NCBI GenBank assembly: GCA_964497975.1
Contig: CAZCFO010000005.1
Span: 38,722 to 102,721 of the forward strand
Reading direction: 5' to 3'
DNA length: 64,000 bases
DNA from: JABFSS01 sp964497975
Lineage (GTDB): Bacteria > Patescibacteriota > Gracilibacteria > Peribacterales > Peribacteraceae
Shown: positions 1 through 8,187 of the stretch, piece by piece
Numbering within the stretch: position 1 is the first letter of the stretch
Layout of the letters: the number at the start of each line of letters is the position of its first letter
Made by a program: the position numbers and the translations under genes
Notes under the pieces: generated by a model
The model's database searches: none
What the model was told of the DNA's origin: nothing
What the model saw: only the letters and a program-made list of their open reading frames with translations

Positions 1-1036
1 GCAGCGCGGCGACCAGGGCGTCGTCGAAGCCGTAGTAGTCCTCGCCGCAGAAGAAGTGCCCCGATTGCTCGCCGCCGAGCATCGCTCCGGCTTCGCGCAT
101 CGCGTGTTCCACGTACGAGTGGCCCACTTTGCACATCACGGGCTTTCCACCCCACTTTTTGATCTCCGTTTCCAGAATGCCCGAATTGCTGACCGTGAAA
201 ACGACGGGCTTTCCGGGATGCCGCGACAGATGATCCCGTGCCAGCAGCAGGATGGTTTCATCGGCCGTCCGGATGTCGCCCTTCTCATCCACCAGTCCCA
301 GGCGGTCTCCGTCGCCGTCGAACGCGACGCCGATGTCCGCGCCAGACTCTTTCACCTTCGCCTGCAGATCCTTCAGCGTCGAATGCTTGCTGGGATCGGC
401 GGGGTGATTGGGGAACTCGCCGTCCGGTTCGGTATAGAGCTCGATCACGTCGGCGCCCACCGCGCGCAGGACCGCGCAGTTCACCGGGCCCGTGACGCCG
501 TTGCCGGCATCCACCACGATCGTGAGGCCTTTTCCGGCGTTCTTGAACTTCTCCGTGAGGAATTTCTTGTACGGCCCGATCGCGTCGAAGTCCTCGCGCG
601 TTCCTTTGCTCTCCAGGACGTCCTCCTTCTCGATCTGCTCGCGCAGGCGCTGCAGGTCATCGCCGCTGTAGGCTTCGGCGTCGCGTATCTGCAGTTTCAG
701 CCCGTTGTCCTCTTTCGGGTTGTGGCTCGCCGTCACCTGCACGCCGCCGTCCGTCCCGTGATGGCAGATGGTGAAGTAGTTCACCGGGCTCGGCGTCTGC
801 CCGATGGTCAGGACCCTGCACCCGGCGCTCATCAGCCCCTCGATCAGCGCGTTCTCGAGTTCCGGTCCGTGGGTCCGCGCGTCACGGCCCACGATCACCA
901 CGGGATGGTCTTTCTTGTAGGTCCTCCAGAGCACCGTGCCGAAGGCCTGGCCGATTTTCCGCGACGCGTCAGCGCTCAATTGCGAGTGTGCTTTGCCGCG
1001 GATGTCGTAGGCCCGGAAGATGTGGGGGTCGATCAT
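1..1036 (-). CDS. Phosphomannomutase/phosphoglucomutase, C-terminus off the window
   Basis: Cytosolic alpha-D-phosphohexomutase that interconverts hexose 1- and 6-phosphates and feeds sugar-nucleotide and glycan synthesis. The start is ATG at 1036-1034 (MIDPHIFRAYDIRG). The frame is open to the window edge, so about 345 residues are present and the C-terminal domain is missing. All three family signatures up to that point are visible: the phosphoserine loop VTASHNPKEDNG near residue 100, the metal loop DGDGDR near 240 and the sugar loop GGEQSGHFF near 320. An extended -10 (TGATATTCT on the minus strand, 1043-1051) lies 6 nt before the start, so the message is probably leaderless. It is divergent from the glucan phosphorylase gene, which suits a shared role in glycogen or sugar-phosphate flux. 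Mannose versus glucose preference cannot be read from the sequence. Confidence 0.93.
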   Translation of the reverse strand, partial: MIDPHIFRAYDIRGKAHSQLSADASRKIGQAFGTVLWRTYKKDHPVVIVGRDARTHGPELENALIEGLMSAGCRVLTIGQTPSPVNYFTICHHGTDGGVQVTASHNPKEDNGLKLQIRDAEAYSGDDLQRLREQIEKEDVLESKGTREDFDAIGPYKKFLTEKFKNAGKGLTIVVDAGNGVTGPVNCAVLRAVGADVIELYTEPDGEFPNHPADPSKHSTLKDLQAKVKESGADIGVAFDGDGDRLGLVDEKGDIRTADETILLLARDHLSRHPGKPVVFTVSNSGILETEIKKWGGKPVMCKVGHSYVEHAMREAGAMLGGEQSGHFFCGEDYYGFDDALVAAL

Positions 1037-1125
1037 GGGCGGAGAATATCAGACGCACGCCTTCGCGTGCGGGTCGAGAGGCGATTTCCGATGCAAATTT
1101 TACCGCACATCGAAGATGTTCGGCC

Positions 1126-2826
1126 ATGGCGTTTTCTGCTATAATAAGAGCAAATACCCACCTCCACATCGCGCCTCTCTCTGTCGCATACTTCACGATG
1201 GAAATCGGCCTGAAGGGTTCGATCCCCACCTTCGCGGGAGGCCTCGGCGTGCTCGCCGCGGACCTGATGCGCTCGGCGGCGGATCTGAAATTGCCGGCCG
1301 CGTGCATGACGATGTGCTGGAAGCACGGTTATCTGCGGCAGTCGATCAACGCCGACGGCACGCAGGACTACGCGGACGTCGAATGGAATCGCGAGAAGGA
1401 ACTCACGAAGCTCTCTCAAAAAGTGACAGTCACCATCGAAGGACGCCCGGTGTCGGTCGGGGTGTGGGTGCTGGAGCTCCGGAATCAGACGGGGGACCAC
1501 GCCGTGCCGGTCTACTTCCTCGATACCGATCTTCCCGACAACACCCCCGCCGACCGCGCGATCTGCGAGCGGCTGTACGGCGGCGATCAGGCCATGCGCA
1601 TCAAACAGGAGCTGATCCTGGGCATCGGCGGCGTGCGGATGCTCCGTGCGCTCGGCCATGAGGATATCGCCAATTTCCACATGAACGAGGGCCACTGCGC
1701 CTTCCTCACCCTCGAGCTTCTGCGGGAGAGGGGATTCAGTGATGACGCCGTCCGTCGGTCATGCGCCTTCACCACGCACACGCCGGTCAAAGCGGGTCAC
1801 GACGTCTTTCCCTACGATCTCGCGTGGAAGATCGCCGGCGACAACCTGCCGTGGCACATCAAGAAGCTTGCGGGAGAGGACGCGCTGTCCATGACGCAGC
1901 TGGCGATGTCGCTGTGCCGCTACACGTGCGGCGTGTCGCAGGTGCACGGGCAGGTCTCCAGCCGCATGTTCGGCCGCACGGTCGATGCCATCACCAACGG
2001 CGTGCACCACGTCGAGTGGACGTGCCCCGAGATGCAGGCGGTGTTCGACGGGTTCATCCCGGGATGGCGCGCCGATCCGTCGCTGCTTGCGGCGCATTCC
2101 CGTGAACTGCCGGATGACAGGCTCTGGGCAGCTCATCAGGAAGCCAAAAAGAGGCTGCTCAGTCTCGTGAATGCCGGCCGATCCGATGATCTCTTTTCGC
2201 CCGACGTGCTCACGATCGCGAGCGCGCGGCGCGTCGTCGCCTACAAGCGTCCCGAGCTCCTCTACACCAATCTCGAGCGCCTGCGCGAAGTCGGCTGCGG
2301 CAAAATCCAGATTCTCCACGCGGGCAACGCCCACCCGGGCGACGCGTTCGCGATGGAGGTGATCCAGCACATGATCGAGCGGTCGCGCACGCTCAAGGGC
2401 TGCATCCGCATCGCGTACCTGTCCAACTACAACCCCGATCTCGCCAAGCTGCTCGTGGGCGGCGCGGACGTGTGGCTCAACACGCCCACCCGGCTGCACG
2501 AGGCGTCGGGAACGTCGGGCATGAAGGCATGCCTCAACGGCGTGCTCAACCTTTCCACGCTCGACGGCTGGTGGATCGAAGGCTTCGCCAAGGATCCCGA
2601 GGCCGGCTGGCGCATCGGGCCGCTCGCGTCTTCCCTCGATGCCGACGACACCCGGAAGATCGACGCCGAGGACCTCTGCACGCAGCTCCAGTACCAGGTG
2701 ATCCCCGAATACGAGTATCCGGGCCGGGCGCGGTGGATCCGCCGCATGAAGCGGGCCATCGGGCTGATGGGGTACTTTAATGCCCAGAGATGCGTGGGGG
2801 AGTATGTGGAGCGGGCGTGGCGCTGA
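1126..2826 (+). CDS. glgP: Alpha-glucan phosphorylase (GT35)
   Basis: PLP-dependent phosphorylase that releases glucose 1-phosphate from glycogen or maltodextrin. The N-terminal VAYFTMEIGL and FAGGLGVLAAD match the short bacterial/archaeal type. The C-terminal EASGTSGMKACLNGVLNL carries the PLP-binding lysine region near residue 467. At about 566 residues it is close to the short family form. The start is uncertain. ATG 1126 keeps the conserved strand before FTME, but an extended -10 TGCTATAAT (1137-1145) lies inside those first codons. If that promoter is real, translation must start at ATG 1198 or at a non-AUG codon such as ATC 1168. No Shine-Dalgarno site is seen at any candidate. The product supplies the substrate of the divergent phosphohexomutase. 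Confidence 0.92.
   Translation: MAFSAIIRANTHLHIAPLSVAYFTMEIGLKGSIPTFAGGLGVLAADLMRSAADLKLPAACMTMCWKHGYLRQSINADGTQDYADVEWNREKELTKLSQKVTVTIEGRPVSVGVWVLELRNQTGDHAVPVYFLDTDLPDNTPADRAICERLYGGDQAMRIKQELILGIGGVRMLRALGHEDIANFHMNEGHCAFLTLELLRERGFSDDAVRRSCAFTTHTPVKAGHDVFPYDLAWKIAGDNLPWHIKKLAGEDALSMTQLAMSLCRYTCGVSQVHGQVSSRMFGRTVDAITNGVHHVEWTCPEMQAVFDGFIPGWRADPSLLAAHSRELPDDRLWAAHQEAKKRLLSLVNAGRSDDLFSPDVLTIASARRVVAYKRPELLYTNLERLREVGCGKIQILHAGNAHPGDAFAMEVIQHMIERSRTLKGCIRIAYLSNYNPDLAKLLVGGADVWLNTPTRLHEASGTSGMKACLNGVLNLSTLDGWWIEGFAKDPEAGWRIGPLASSLDADDTRKIDAEDLCTQLQYQVIPEYEYPGRARWIRRMKRAIGLMGYFNAQRCVGEYVERAWR
1137..1145 (+). promoter_or_regulatory. Extended -10 promoter near glgP start
   Basis: TGCTATAAT followed by AAGAGC. 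The same TGCTATAAT core precedes genes at 5467-6303, 52142-53233 and 57688. No good -35 is visible. Its position conflicts with an ATG 1126 start for the phosphorylase. Confidence 0.6.
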
Positions 2827-2856
2827 AAGATACAAAGGCCACAAAAGCTATAAAGC

Positions 2857-2921
2857 GAATTACGAATTATGAATTACGAATGTTTTCTTATCTGTTATTC
2901 GTAATTCATAATTCGTTATTC
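2857..2921. repeat. Period-7 hairpin element (gaattac words)
   Basis: The left arm (2857-2881) is made of gaattac/gaattat words. The right arm (2897-2921) is its reverse complement with 24 of 25 positions matching, and the loop is 15 nt. It lies between glgP and the next gene and could also end transcription, though there is no clean T tract. A short stretch of 9-nt words (acaaaggcc-type) precedes it at about 2829-2856. Confidence 0.85.
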
Positions 2922-3017
2922 GTCGGTATGTCCCATAATTCCTACAAAAAATCCCTGAGATCGTTGCACTTCCAGAAAATACTCCGCTACGATTCCCAAA
3001 TCTTCCCCATCACCCGT

Positions 3018-3479
3018 ATGACGCCCAAGGCAGCAGTCCGGTCGAAGCCGAAGAAGAAGGTCATGACCAGGAAAAAGACCGTCATGAGGAAACCCGTGAA
3101 GAAGAAGGCCGCGGGCAAGTCGAAGATCGTCCGCGCGGTGAAGAAGGTGATGGCCCGCAAGAAGCTGGCCCGGAAGGTCGCGAAGAAGGTCACCAAAAAG
3201 CTGATTCGCGACGTCACCGTCCAAAAGAACGTGATCGCGGGAACCGTGGGCAAGGTCATTCATTACTACGACAAGCTGGGCGTGGCGGTGCTGGAACTGG
3301 AGGCGCCCATCGCCATCGGCGAATTCCTCACGTTCCGCCGCGGCGACGTCGAATTCACCCAGCCGGTCGTGTCGCTCCAGATCGAGCACCAGCCGGTCCC
3401 GCGCGCGGACAAGGGCCAGGCGGTGGGCATGAAGGTCAACACCGCCGCCGAGCGCGGCACCCTCGTTCTTCGGGCCTGA
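3018..3479 (+). CDS. EF-like beta-barrel protein with lysine-rich N-terminal tail
   Basis: A 153-residue protein. About 70 N-terminal residues are very basic, with repeated KKK/RKK runs (for example KPVKKKAAGKSK), and look like a nucleic-acid-binding tail. The remainder (AGTVGKVIHYYDKLGVAVLE through QIEHQPVPRADKGQAVGMKV) resembles domain II of translation factors as found in stand-alone 'translation elongation factor-like' proteins, where the QIEHQPV stretch is typical. There is no GTPase domain. ATG 3018 was chosen because it opens the basic tail; an in-frame ATG further upstream would read through the hairpin. A role on RNA or ribosomes is inferred. It is followed after 34 nt by a small Cys protein gene, probably in the same transcript. 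Confidence 0.75.
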   Translation: MTPKAAVRSKPKKKVMTRKKTVMRKPVKKKAAGKSKIVRAVKKVMARKKLARKVAKKVTKKLIRDVTVQKNVIAGTVGKVIHYYDKLGVAVLELEAPIAIGEFLTFRRGDVEFTQPVVSLQIEHQPVPRADKGQAVGMKVNTAAERGTLVLRA

Positions 3480-3513
3480 CCGGTTCCCATCTTCATTTTC
3501 TTCCCATATTTCT

Positions 3514-3681
3514 ATGGCTGTTTGCGGCTCCTGCAATACCGACATGCGCGTCTGCGCCACGTGCGGCGGAGTGATGTGCACGGACGGATGCATCGACCGG
3601 ATCGATGATGGCTGCACGTGCGAGGAGGAAGACGTCAAGGTGAAAGACGCCGATGACGATGAGGAGGAGGAAGACGAGTGA
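3514..3681 (+). CDS. Small zinc-ribbon-like protein with acidic tail
   Basis: A 55-residue protein. The first 35 residues hold cysteine pairs (CGSC, CATC, then two single Cys and CTC), consistent with a small zinc ribbon. The last 20 residues are almost all Asp/Glu. The start ATG 3514 lies 34 nt after the EF-like gene, without a Shine-Dalgarno site. No function is recognised. The acidic tail is the opposite of its basic neighbour's tail, so an interaction is conceivable but only inferred. The stop TGA at 3679-3681 abuts a hairpin element. Confidence 0.7.
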   Translation: MAVCGSCNTDMRVCATCGGVMCTDGCIDRIDDGCTCEEEDVKVKDADDDEEEEDE

Positions 3682-3735
3682 AAAGTGGAAAGTGCCTGCC
3701 TGCCGGCAGGCAGGATTAGTGGAAAGTGGAAAGTA
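3682..3735. repeat. gtggaaa-word element enclosing a perfect 20-nt palindrome
   Basis: The 7-nt words gtggaaa flank the perfect palindrome cctgcctgccggcaggcagg (3695-3714). Read through, the palindrome would encode PACRQAG. A near-identical palindrome occurs in frame inside the surface protein gene at 16255-18054, where it encodes PACRQA. Confidence 0.8.
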
Positions 3736-3751
3736 TCGTCATACTTCGATC

Positions 3752-4576
3752 GTGGCCTCTGTCTCTATTGTCGGCGCGCTTAACGTCACTCCCAACTCGT
3801 TTCACGACGGCGGTCAGTTCATGGACATGGATGCGGCCCGGCAGCGCGGACGGGAGATGATCGCCGACGGGGCCGGCATTGTGGAGATCGGAGGGGAATC
3901 GAGCCTGAATGCGGCGGCGGTTTCGTCCGACGAAGAACTGCGGCGCGTGATTCCCGTTCTTCGGCTTTTGCGTGCAGACCATCCGCGCGCGTCATTCAGC
4001 GTCGACACCAGCAAGAGCATCGTCGCGGAAGCGGCGATCCGGGAAGGCGTCGTCATGATCAATGACGTCTCGGCCGGCCGGGCCGACCCCCGGATGTTCT
4101 CCGTCGTCGCGGAGGGTTCGGTCAAATGCGTATTGATGTACAGCAAGGATATTCCGCCCACGTCCATCGGCGACCGCGCGTACGACGACGTCATCGCGAC
4201 CATCCGGGATTTCCTGGCCGAACGCGCGGATGCCGCGATCAACGCGGGCGTCGCCGCCGAGAGGATCATTCTCGATCCCGGTCTCGGATTCTTCCTGGGC
4301 ACCGATCCGGCGTATTCCTTCCGGGTCCTGGCCCGGCTCAAAGAATTCGCCTCGCTGGGATTCCCGCTGTTCGTGAGCCCGTCGCGGAAATCGTTCCTCG
4401 CGGGCGCCGAAAAACTGCCGCCCGCGGAGCGGCTGCCGGGAACCATCGCGGCCTCGGCCATCGCGGTGCTCCACGGCGCGTCGTACATCCGGACGCATGA
4501 CGTGAAGGAGGTGAGGAGAGGGTGTGACGTTGCTCTTCAAACTCACAACTCACAAAAGCCAATCCACAATTTGTGA
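3752..4576 (+). CDS. folP: Dihydropteroate synthase
   Basis: Condenses pterin diphosphate with p-aminobenzoate in folate synthesis (cytosol). A 274-residue TIM barrel with the family motifs in order: GALNVTPNSFHDGG near the N-terminus, IVEIGGESS, SVDTSKS, INDVSAG, DPGLGFFLGT, FVSPSRKSFL and RTHDVKE. The start is taken as GTG 3752, just before the first strand. The upstream in-frame ATG 3653 would overlap the previous gene and translate the palindromic element. The last 12 or so residues (ALQTHNSQKPIHNL) come from a 7-nt-word hairpin that has replaced the native end. No other folate gene is adjacent. Confidence 0.92.
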   Translation: MASVSIVGALNVTPNSFHDGGQFMDMDAARQRGREMIADGAGIVEIGGESSLNAAAVSSDEELRRVIPVLRLLRADHPRASFSVDTSKSIVAEAAIREGVVMINDVSAGRADPRMFSVVAEGSVKCVLMYSKDIPPTSIGDRAYDDVIATIRDFLAERADAAINAGVAAERIILDPGLGFFLGTDPAYSFRVLARLKEFASLGFPLFVSPSRKSFLAGAEKLPPAERLPGTIAASAIAVLHGASYIRTHDVKEVRRGCDVALQTHNSQKPIHNL

Positions 4577-4592
4577 GTTGGAAACTGGAAAC
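4536..4592. repeat. Period-7 hairpin forming the 3' end of folP
   Basis: actcaca/aactcac words followed by their complement ttgtgagttgg. The folP stop codon lies within the right half, so the element supplies the C-terminal residues. Confidence 0.7.
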
Positions 4593-4597
4593 GTGCA

Positions 4598-5467
4598 TTA
4601 ACTGAACGACGGCACCAGCACGAAGTTCACGAGCGCGAGGCTCAGCAGGATCACGATGGCGCCCAGCGCCGCGCGGCCGAGCAGGCCCTTGGCCTTCGCC
4701 GCCTGTTCCTCTTTGCCCATGCTCAGCACGTACAGGAATCCGGCGTAAATGACGACGATCACGGCGATCATGCCCAGGAAGCCCATCAGATAGGAGATGA
4801 ACGACAGGGTGGATGCGACGATCGGCATCGGATTGCCGGTGCTCTCCACGAAGCCGTAACTGAGGATCACCCGGAACAGGAGCATCACGAGGCCGAAAAC
4901 CACGCTGAACACCGTCTTGCGGATATTGGTGATGCCTTCTTCGCCCGCGGAGCCGGCGATCGCCTTGGTTGCCGTGAGAATGATCATCAGGATGGCCAGC
5001 GCCGCGACGATGGTCAGCGCCCAGTTGATGACGCCGCTCACTTCCGTCGAGAGCACGGCCACGCCCTGTTCGATGGCATTCTGCGGCACTTCGCCGACGT
5101 TGCCGTAGAAAGCCTTGATGAACGGATCGATCAGGTAGGCCATGATGAGGCCCGCGATGGCGCCGGACATGATGATGCGCGATTTGGCGATGAGGTCGTC
5201 TTCCTGGCTGATGATCATCCGGTATCCGAAGATCACGATCACGAGAACGGCGACGAACGTCAGCACCGGCCGGAAGCGCGTGACCACGCCCGCGGCGATA
5301 TCCACGAACCCGCAGGCGTTGCTCCCCCCGCAGAAGCCCGAGGCCTCGAAGAAGGGGAGCGCGCCGCCCACGGAGTCCACGGCGCCGGTCGCGAGCGAGT
5401 AATCGGCATAGGCGGCGACGGGGATCAGAAGCGCGAGGGCCGGCAGAAGGGAGCGGAGAATGCGCAT
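4598..5467 (-). CDS. Secreted/membrane protein of three VirB2/TrbC-like pilin hairpins (2nd gene of operon)
   Basis: A 289-residue membrane protein. An N-terminal signal peptide (cleavage likely after VAAYA) is followed by three units of hydrophobic helix - short polar loop - hydrophobic helix. The loops are YRMIISQEDDLIAKS, ATKAIAGSAGEEGITNIRK and LYVLSMGKEEQAAKAKG. This is the VirB2/TrbC pilin pattern repeated three times in one chain. Single-copy VirB2-like pilins are typical of type IV secretion-like systems; their role in Patescibacteria is not settled. The start ATG shares its A with the stop TGA of the upstream gene at 5467, so translation is coupled. No VirB4/VirB11-type ATPase is in the window. 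Confidence 0.75.
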   Translation of the reverse strand: MRILRSLLPALALLIPVAAYADYSLATGAVDSVGGALPFFEASGFCGGSNACGFVDIAAGVVTRFRPVLTFVAVLVIVIFGYRMIISQEDDLIAKSRIIMSGAIAGLIMAYLIDPFIKAFYGNVGEVPQNAIEQGVAVLSTEVSGVINWALTIVAALAILMIILTATKAIAGSAGEEGITNIRKTVFSVVFGLVMLLFRVILSYGFVESTGNPMPIVASTLSFISYLMGFLGMIAVIVVIYAGFLYVLSMGKEEQAAKAKGLLGRAALGAIVILLSLALVNFVLVPSFS

Positions 5468-6303
5468 CAGATGAGGATGAAAGCGGTCACGAGCGCGTAG
5501 GATGTCAGGACCACGATGAGGGCGATCATGCTGGTTTTAATCATGTTCTTCGCCTTGTCGCGCAATCCTTCGTCGATGGAGACGATCAGCAGCACGCCCG
5601 CGACGATGATGGCAAGCAGGCTCAGGAACCCCATGATCACGAGGATGTAGTTGGCGATGCCCGCGATTTCGACCGCAAGATCCGTCGATCCCCCGTATCC
5701 CGGAATGACCGACAGCACGATGACGTTGGCCAGCATCATGATGCCCGCGCCGATGAAACTGGCGATGAAACGCGTCTTCGCCTTGTCCACCTGCTCCTGC
5801 GCGCCCTGGGACGTGATGAGACGGAATGCCTGCACCACGATATTCACCATCAGCGACAGCGAGATGATCATCTTGAAGTACATGACGATGTTGACGAGGC
5901 CCGATTCGACGACATCGGTGTTGACCAGCTGCGCGCCCGTGTTGGGCGCCGAGAACGCGAGCACGAACCACCGGCAGAGGCCGACGACGGCGAGACCGGT
6001 GATGATGTGGATGTACGACGTCCGCGTATCCTTGACCGTGCTCTCCTCCGTGCTGTGCGCCACCATCTGGGCGGCGGTGATGAACAGGCTGATGATCGCG
6101 ATCGCCACGATGATCACCTCCATCGCCGTGACGATTTTTTCGAGGATGTAGTCGCTGAGGCCGGCGGCGCCCCCGCCCCCCCCGCTGCAGGGCAGCACGT
6201 TGCAGAGGGCCATCACCGAACTGGCATCGATCTGGAACGCATGCGCGGCGTGTGGCAGGAGAGCCAGGAGAAGGGCCGTACAGGGAAGGAGGATTCTGCG
6301 CAT
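5467..6303 (-). CDS. Secreted/membrane protein of three VirB2/TrbC-like pilin hairpins (1st gene of operon)
   Basis: A 278-residue partner of the downstream gene. A signal peptide (MRRILLPCTALLLALLPHAA) and a Cys/Gly-rich segment are followed by three helix-loop-helix units. Their loops are AAQMVAHSTEESTVKDTRT, FRLITSQGAQEQVDKAKTR and LLIVSIDEGLRDKAKNM. The second is the closest to classic VirB2-like pilins of this phylum. It overlaps the next gene by one base. An extended -10 lies about 25 nt upstream. The product probably sits in the cytoplasmic membrane and may form or anchor a pilus; this is inferred from fold pattern only. Confidence 0.75.
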   Translation of the reverse strand: MRRILLPCTALLLALLPHAAHAFQIDASSVMALCNVLPCSGGGGGAAGLSDYILEKIVTAMEVIIVAIAIISLFITAAQMVAHSTEESTVKDTRTSYIHIITGLAVVGLCRWFVLAFSAPNTGAQLVNTDVVESGLVNIVMYFKMIISLSLMVNIVVQAFRLITSQGAQEQVDKAKTRFIASFIGAGIMMLANVIVLSVIPGYGGSTDLAVEIAGIANYILVIMGFLSLLAIIVAGVLLIVSIDEGLRDKAKNMIKTSMIALIVVLTSYALVTAFILI

Positions 6304-6327
6304 TTCTGGGTTCGGCGAAATCTCATT

Positions 6328-6336
6328 ATTATAGCA
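6328..6336 (-). promoter_or_regulatory. Extended -10 promoter of pilin operon
   Basis: On the minus strand TGCTATAAT, followed by AATGAGATTTC. The downstream AATGAGA is shared with the promoters of the eight-gene surface array and the 36348 operon. Confidence 0.7.
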
Positions 6337-6495
6337 GAAAACATGCCCTGAGGGAACCCGTATTATCGCAGCTGCAAGCCATAAAAGAGAGATAAGAATA
6401 CAGAAAGAAGAAAGAAGAACACTTCAGAAGACTTCGTATTTCTTTTTTTCTTTTTCTTTTCTCCCAACATGATTGTCATGATCGTCCCGCAACCG

Positions 6496-6501
6496 TAGAA
6501 T
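6496..6501 (+). promoter_or_regulatory. -10 box of BI-1 gene
   Basis: TAGAAT lies 8 nt before the ATG at 6510, implying a leaderless or nearly leaderless message. Confidence 0.5.
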
Positions 6502-6509
6502 TTCTTCCT

Positions 6510-7205
6510 ATGCGCTCCACATCCGCCTCCCGCACGCTCGCGCTCTCCCCGTCCACGGAATCCCAGGTCTACGGGCTCTTCGCCCTCGCGATGGGCCTGA
6601 CGCTCGCCGGCGTGTACGTCGGCATCGAGTTCGCCCTGCAGCTGCTCACGAGCGGCATGAGCTTTCTGCTGGTGATGATCGAGCTCGCCATCGTTTTCAC
6701 GTCGCGCTGGTGGATGGACAAGTCGCCGCTGAATATCGTGCTCTTTGGACTCTTCCCGCTGCTCTCCGGCATCACCATCACGCCGTACATCCTGTACGTA
6801 CTGCTCCAGTACGCCAACGGCGCGTCCATCCTCGTCAACGCGTTCGCCGCCACCACCTGCATGTCGCTTGCGGCCGCCGTCTTCGCGCGCACCACGCAGT
6901 GGAACCTGGCCGGCATGGGCCGCGGACTTCTGTTCGCCCTCCTGGGACTGCTCGCCATGGGCATCCTGCAGGTCTTCGTGCCCTCGTTCCGCACGGGCCA
7001 GATGGAGCTGCTCATCTCCGGCGCGGGGGTCGTGATCTTCTCGCTCTTCGCCGCGTACGACATCCAGCGGGTGCAGACCCTTTCGCGCGCGGGCCACAAC
7101 CCGTTCCTCCTTGCCCTGACGCTCTATCTCGATCTGTTCAACCTGTTCCTCTACGTGCTGCGGTTCATGACGGCGCTTTCGGGGAACCGGAGGAATAGCT
7201 GGTAG
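6510..7205 (+). CDS. Bax inhibitor-1/YccA-family membrane protein
   Basis: A 231-residue polytopic membrane protein with about seven hydrophobic segments. Near the C-terminus it has SLFAAYDIQRVQTL followed by LYLDLFNLFLYVLRFM, the signature end of the BI-1/YccA/YbhL family, whose members are calcium-leak channels or FtsH modulators. The aspartate of AYDIQ matches a conserved proton-sensing position in the family. There is no Shine-Dalgarno site; a -10 box sits directly upstream. It is isolated, being followed by a hairpin element. Confidence 0.88.
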   Translation: MRSTSASRTLALSPSTESQVYGLFALAMGLTLAGVYVGIEFALQLLTSGMSFLLVMIELAIVFTSRWWMDKSPLNIVLFGLFPLLSGITITPYILYVLLQYANGASILVNAFAATTCMSLAAAVFARTTQWNLAGMGRGLLFALLGLLAMGILQVFVPSFRTGQMELLISGAGVVIFSLFAAYDIQRVQTLSRAGHNPFLLALTLYLDLFNLFLYVLRFMTALSGNRRNSW

Positions 7206-7213
7206 CCGAACAG

Positions 7214-7279
7214 CGAATCACGAATGACGAATTATGAATTCTTTCAACAGAGTATTCATAATTCATGATTCATCATTCT
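7214..7279. repeat. Period-7 hairpin element (cgaatta words)
   Basis: The left arm (about 7215-7240) has words gaatca/gaatga/gaatta. The right arm (7254-7278) is complementary at roughly 22 of 25 positions. It lies between the BI-1 gene and the next small gene and belongs to the same family as 2857-2921. Confidence 0.8.
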
Positions 7280-7350
7280 GCGTTTAATGGCTTCCCAGAC
7301 GGCTTTTTTGGCTTTACATTGACCCGAACGCCCATTACAGTGTCCCGGCT

Positions 7351-7536
7351 ATGGGAAAGAGACCTACCCCCAAGAAACGAAAGGCAAAGTCCGCGGGACG
7401 GACCCAGCACAGCATCTTCCTCCAAAAGGAAGTGCGTCGTCTGATCAATCTGCAGAACTCCCCGTTCGCCGCTCCCGTCACGCGCAAAGACAAGGCCGAC
7501 AGGGCGCTCGAAAAGATCACGCGGGTGAAGGCCTGA
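7351..7536 (+). CDS. Small basic protein, possibly ribosomal (bL32-like N-terminus)
   Basis: 61 residues. The first 20 (MGKRPTPKKRKAKSAGRT) are strongly basic and resemble the N-terminal tail of ribosomal protein bL32, but the zinc-binding or aromatic C-terminal part of bL32 is not present. The rest (FLQKEVRRLINLQNSPFA...) looks like a short helix plus a basic tail. No Shine-Dalgarno site. RNA binding is a reasonable inference; assignment to bL32 is weak. Confidence 0.55.
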   Translation: MGKRPTPKKRKAKSAGRTQHSIFLQKEVRRLINLQNSPFAAPVTRKDKADRALEKITRVKA

Positions 7537-7689
7537 TTTTGCTCGCAAGAGACAAAGCAAAGGTAGAGGAAATTTTGCGTGTATTGGCAAAAGCGCAGTG
7601 ATAATTGAAAAGCCAGGAGGCAAGTTGTTGCTTTTTTCAAAAATAGGTGAATAGTAATACTTGTCGTTTCTTGGCAACCTGTCTTTTTA

Positions 7690-7696
7690 AAGGAGG
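7690..7696 (+). promoter_or_regulatory. Strong Shine-Dalgarno site
   Basis: AAGGAGG, 6 nt before ATG 7703. It is one of only three canonical sites seen in the window (the others precede 46154 minus and 46410), which makes this small gene stand out. Confidence 0.75.
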
Positions 7697-7702
7697 ACCA
7701 AC

Positions 7703-7912
7703 ATGGTCCTCGCTCCAGGTTTGGCGCTGCTGCTTGCAGCAGCGTGGCTGCTCTTCCTCTTGGGTTTCCTCGGGATGGTCCTGATCGGACCATCCTTGAG
7801 CGATGAGGAAATGAAACGGGGCTTGCCCCCGTTTCATCCCGCCGTCTTGTCGGCTGGGAGCCTCCTGATGGGGATTGTTTTGTTCGGTCTCTTCTTTCTT
7901 TTAAATCACTAA
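7703..7912 (+). CDS. Small two-helix membrane protein
   Basis: 69 residues with two hydrophobic helices (about residues 4-28 and 48-67) joined by the polar loop PSLSDEEMKRGLPPFHP. The family is not recognised. It has a perfect Shine-Dalgarno site and its own terminator, so it is probably a real, well-expressed monocistronic gene. The genetic signals are more canonical than those of its neighbours, a trait shared with the genes at 45660-46154 and 46410. Confidence 0.65.
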   Translation: MVLAPGLALLLAAAWLLFLLGFLGMVLIGPSLSDEEMKRGLPPFHPAVLSAGSLLMGIVLFGLFFLLNH

Positions 7913-7929
7913 AGAAGATGACCGGGAAG

Positions 7930-7972
7930 CGACAGGGCAGGCGCCCGCAAGGTGCCTGTCCGATTTTTTTGA
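7930..7972 (+). terminator. Rho-independent terminator
   Basis: A GC-rich stem formed by gggcaggcgcc and ggtgcctgtcc around the loop cgcaa, followed by seven T (7964-7970). Confidence 0.8.
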
Positions 7973-8187
7973 AATATTTTCAGGATCTTCACCCACATCG
8001 GACATAGGCATTTTTTGCTTTATCAAAGCCAAAAATTCAACAATGCACGGGGAAAGATTGATGTATAGTTTTCTTTACGTAAGCTCTCCCGGCTGCTCCT
8101 TGCCATGCGCCTCCGGAAGAACGGGAATTCCCGAGGGCACTTTTTCATGGAGCAGGCCGTGCTGTCCGGTGCCCAGACAGCGGGGGG

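Noticed and set aside
3653..3751. ATG start of folP at 3653
   Set aside because: It overlaps the previous gene and would add 33 residues from a palindromic element ahead of the conserved first strand. GTG 3752 fits the family length.
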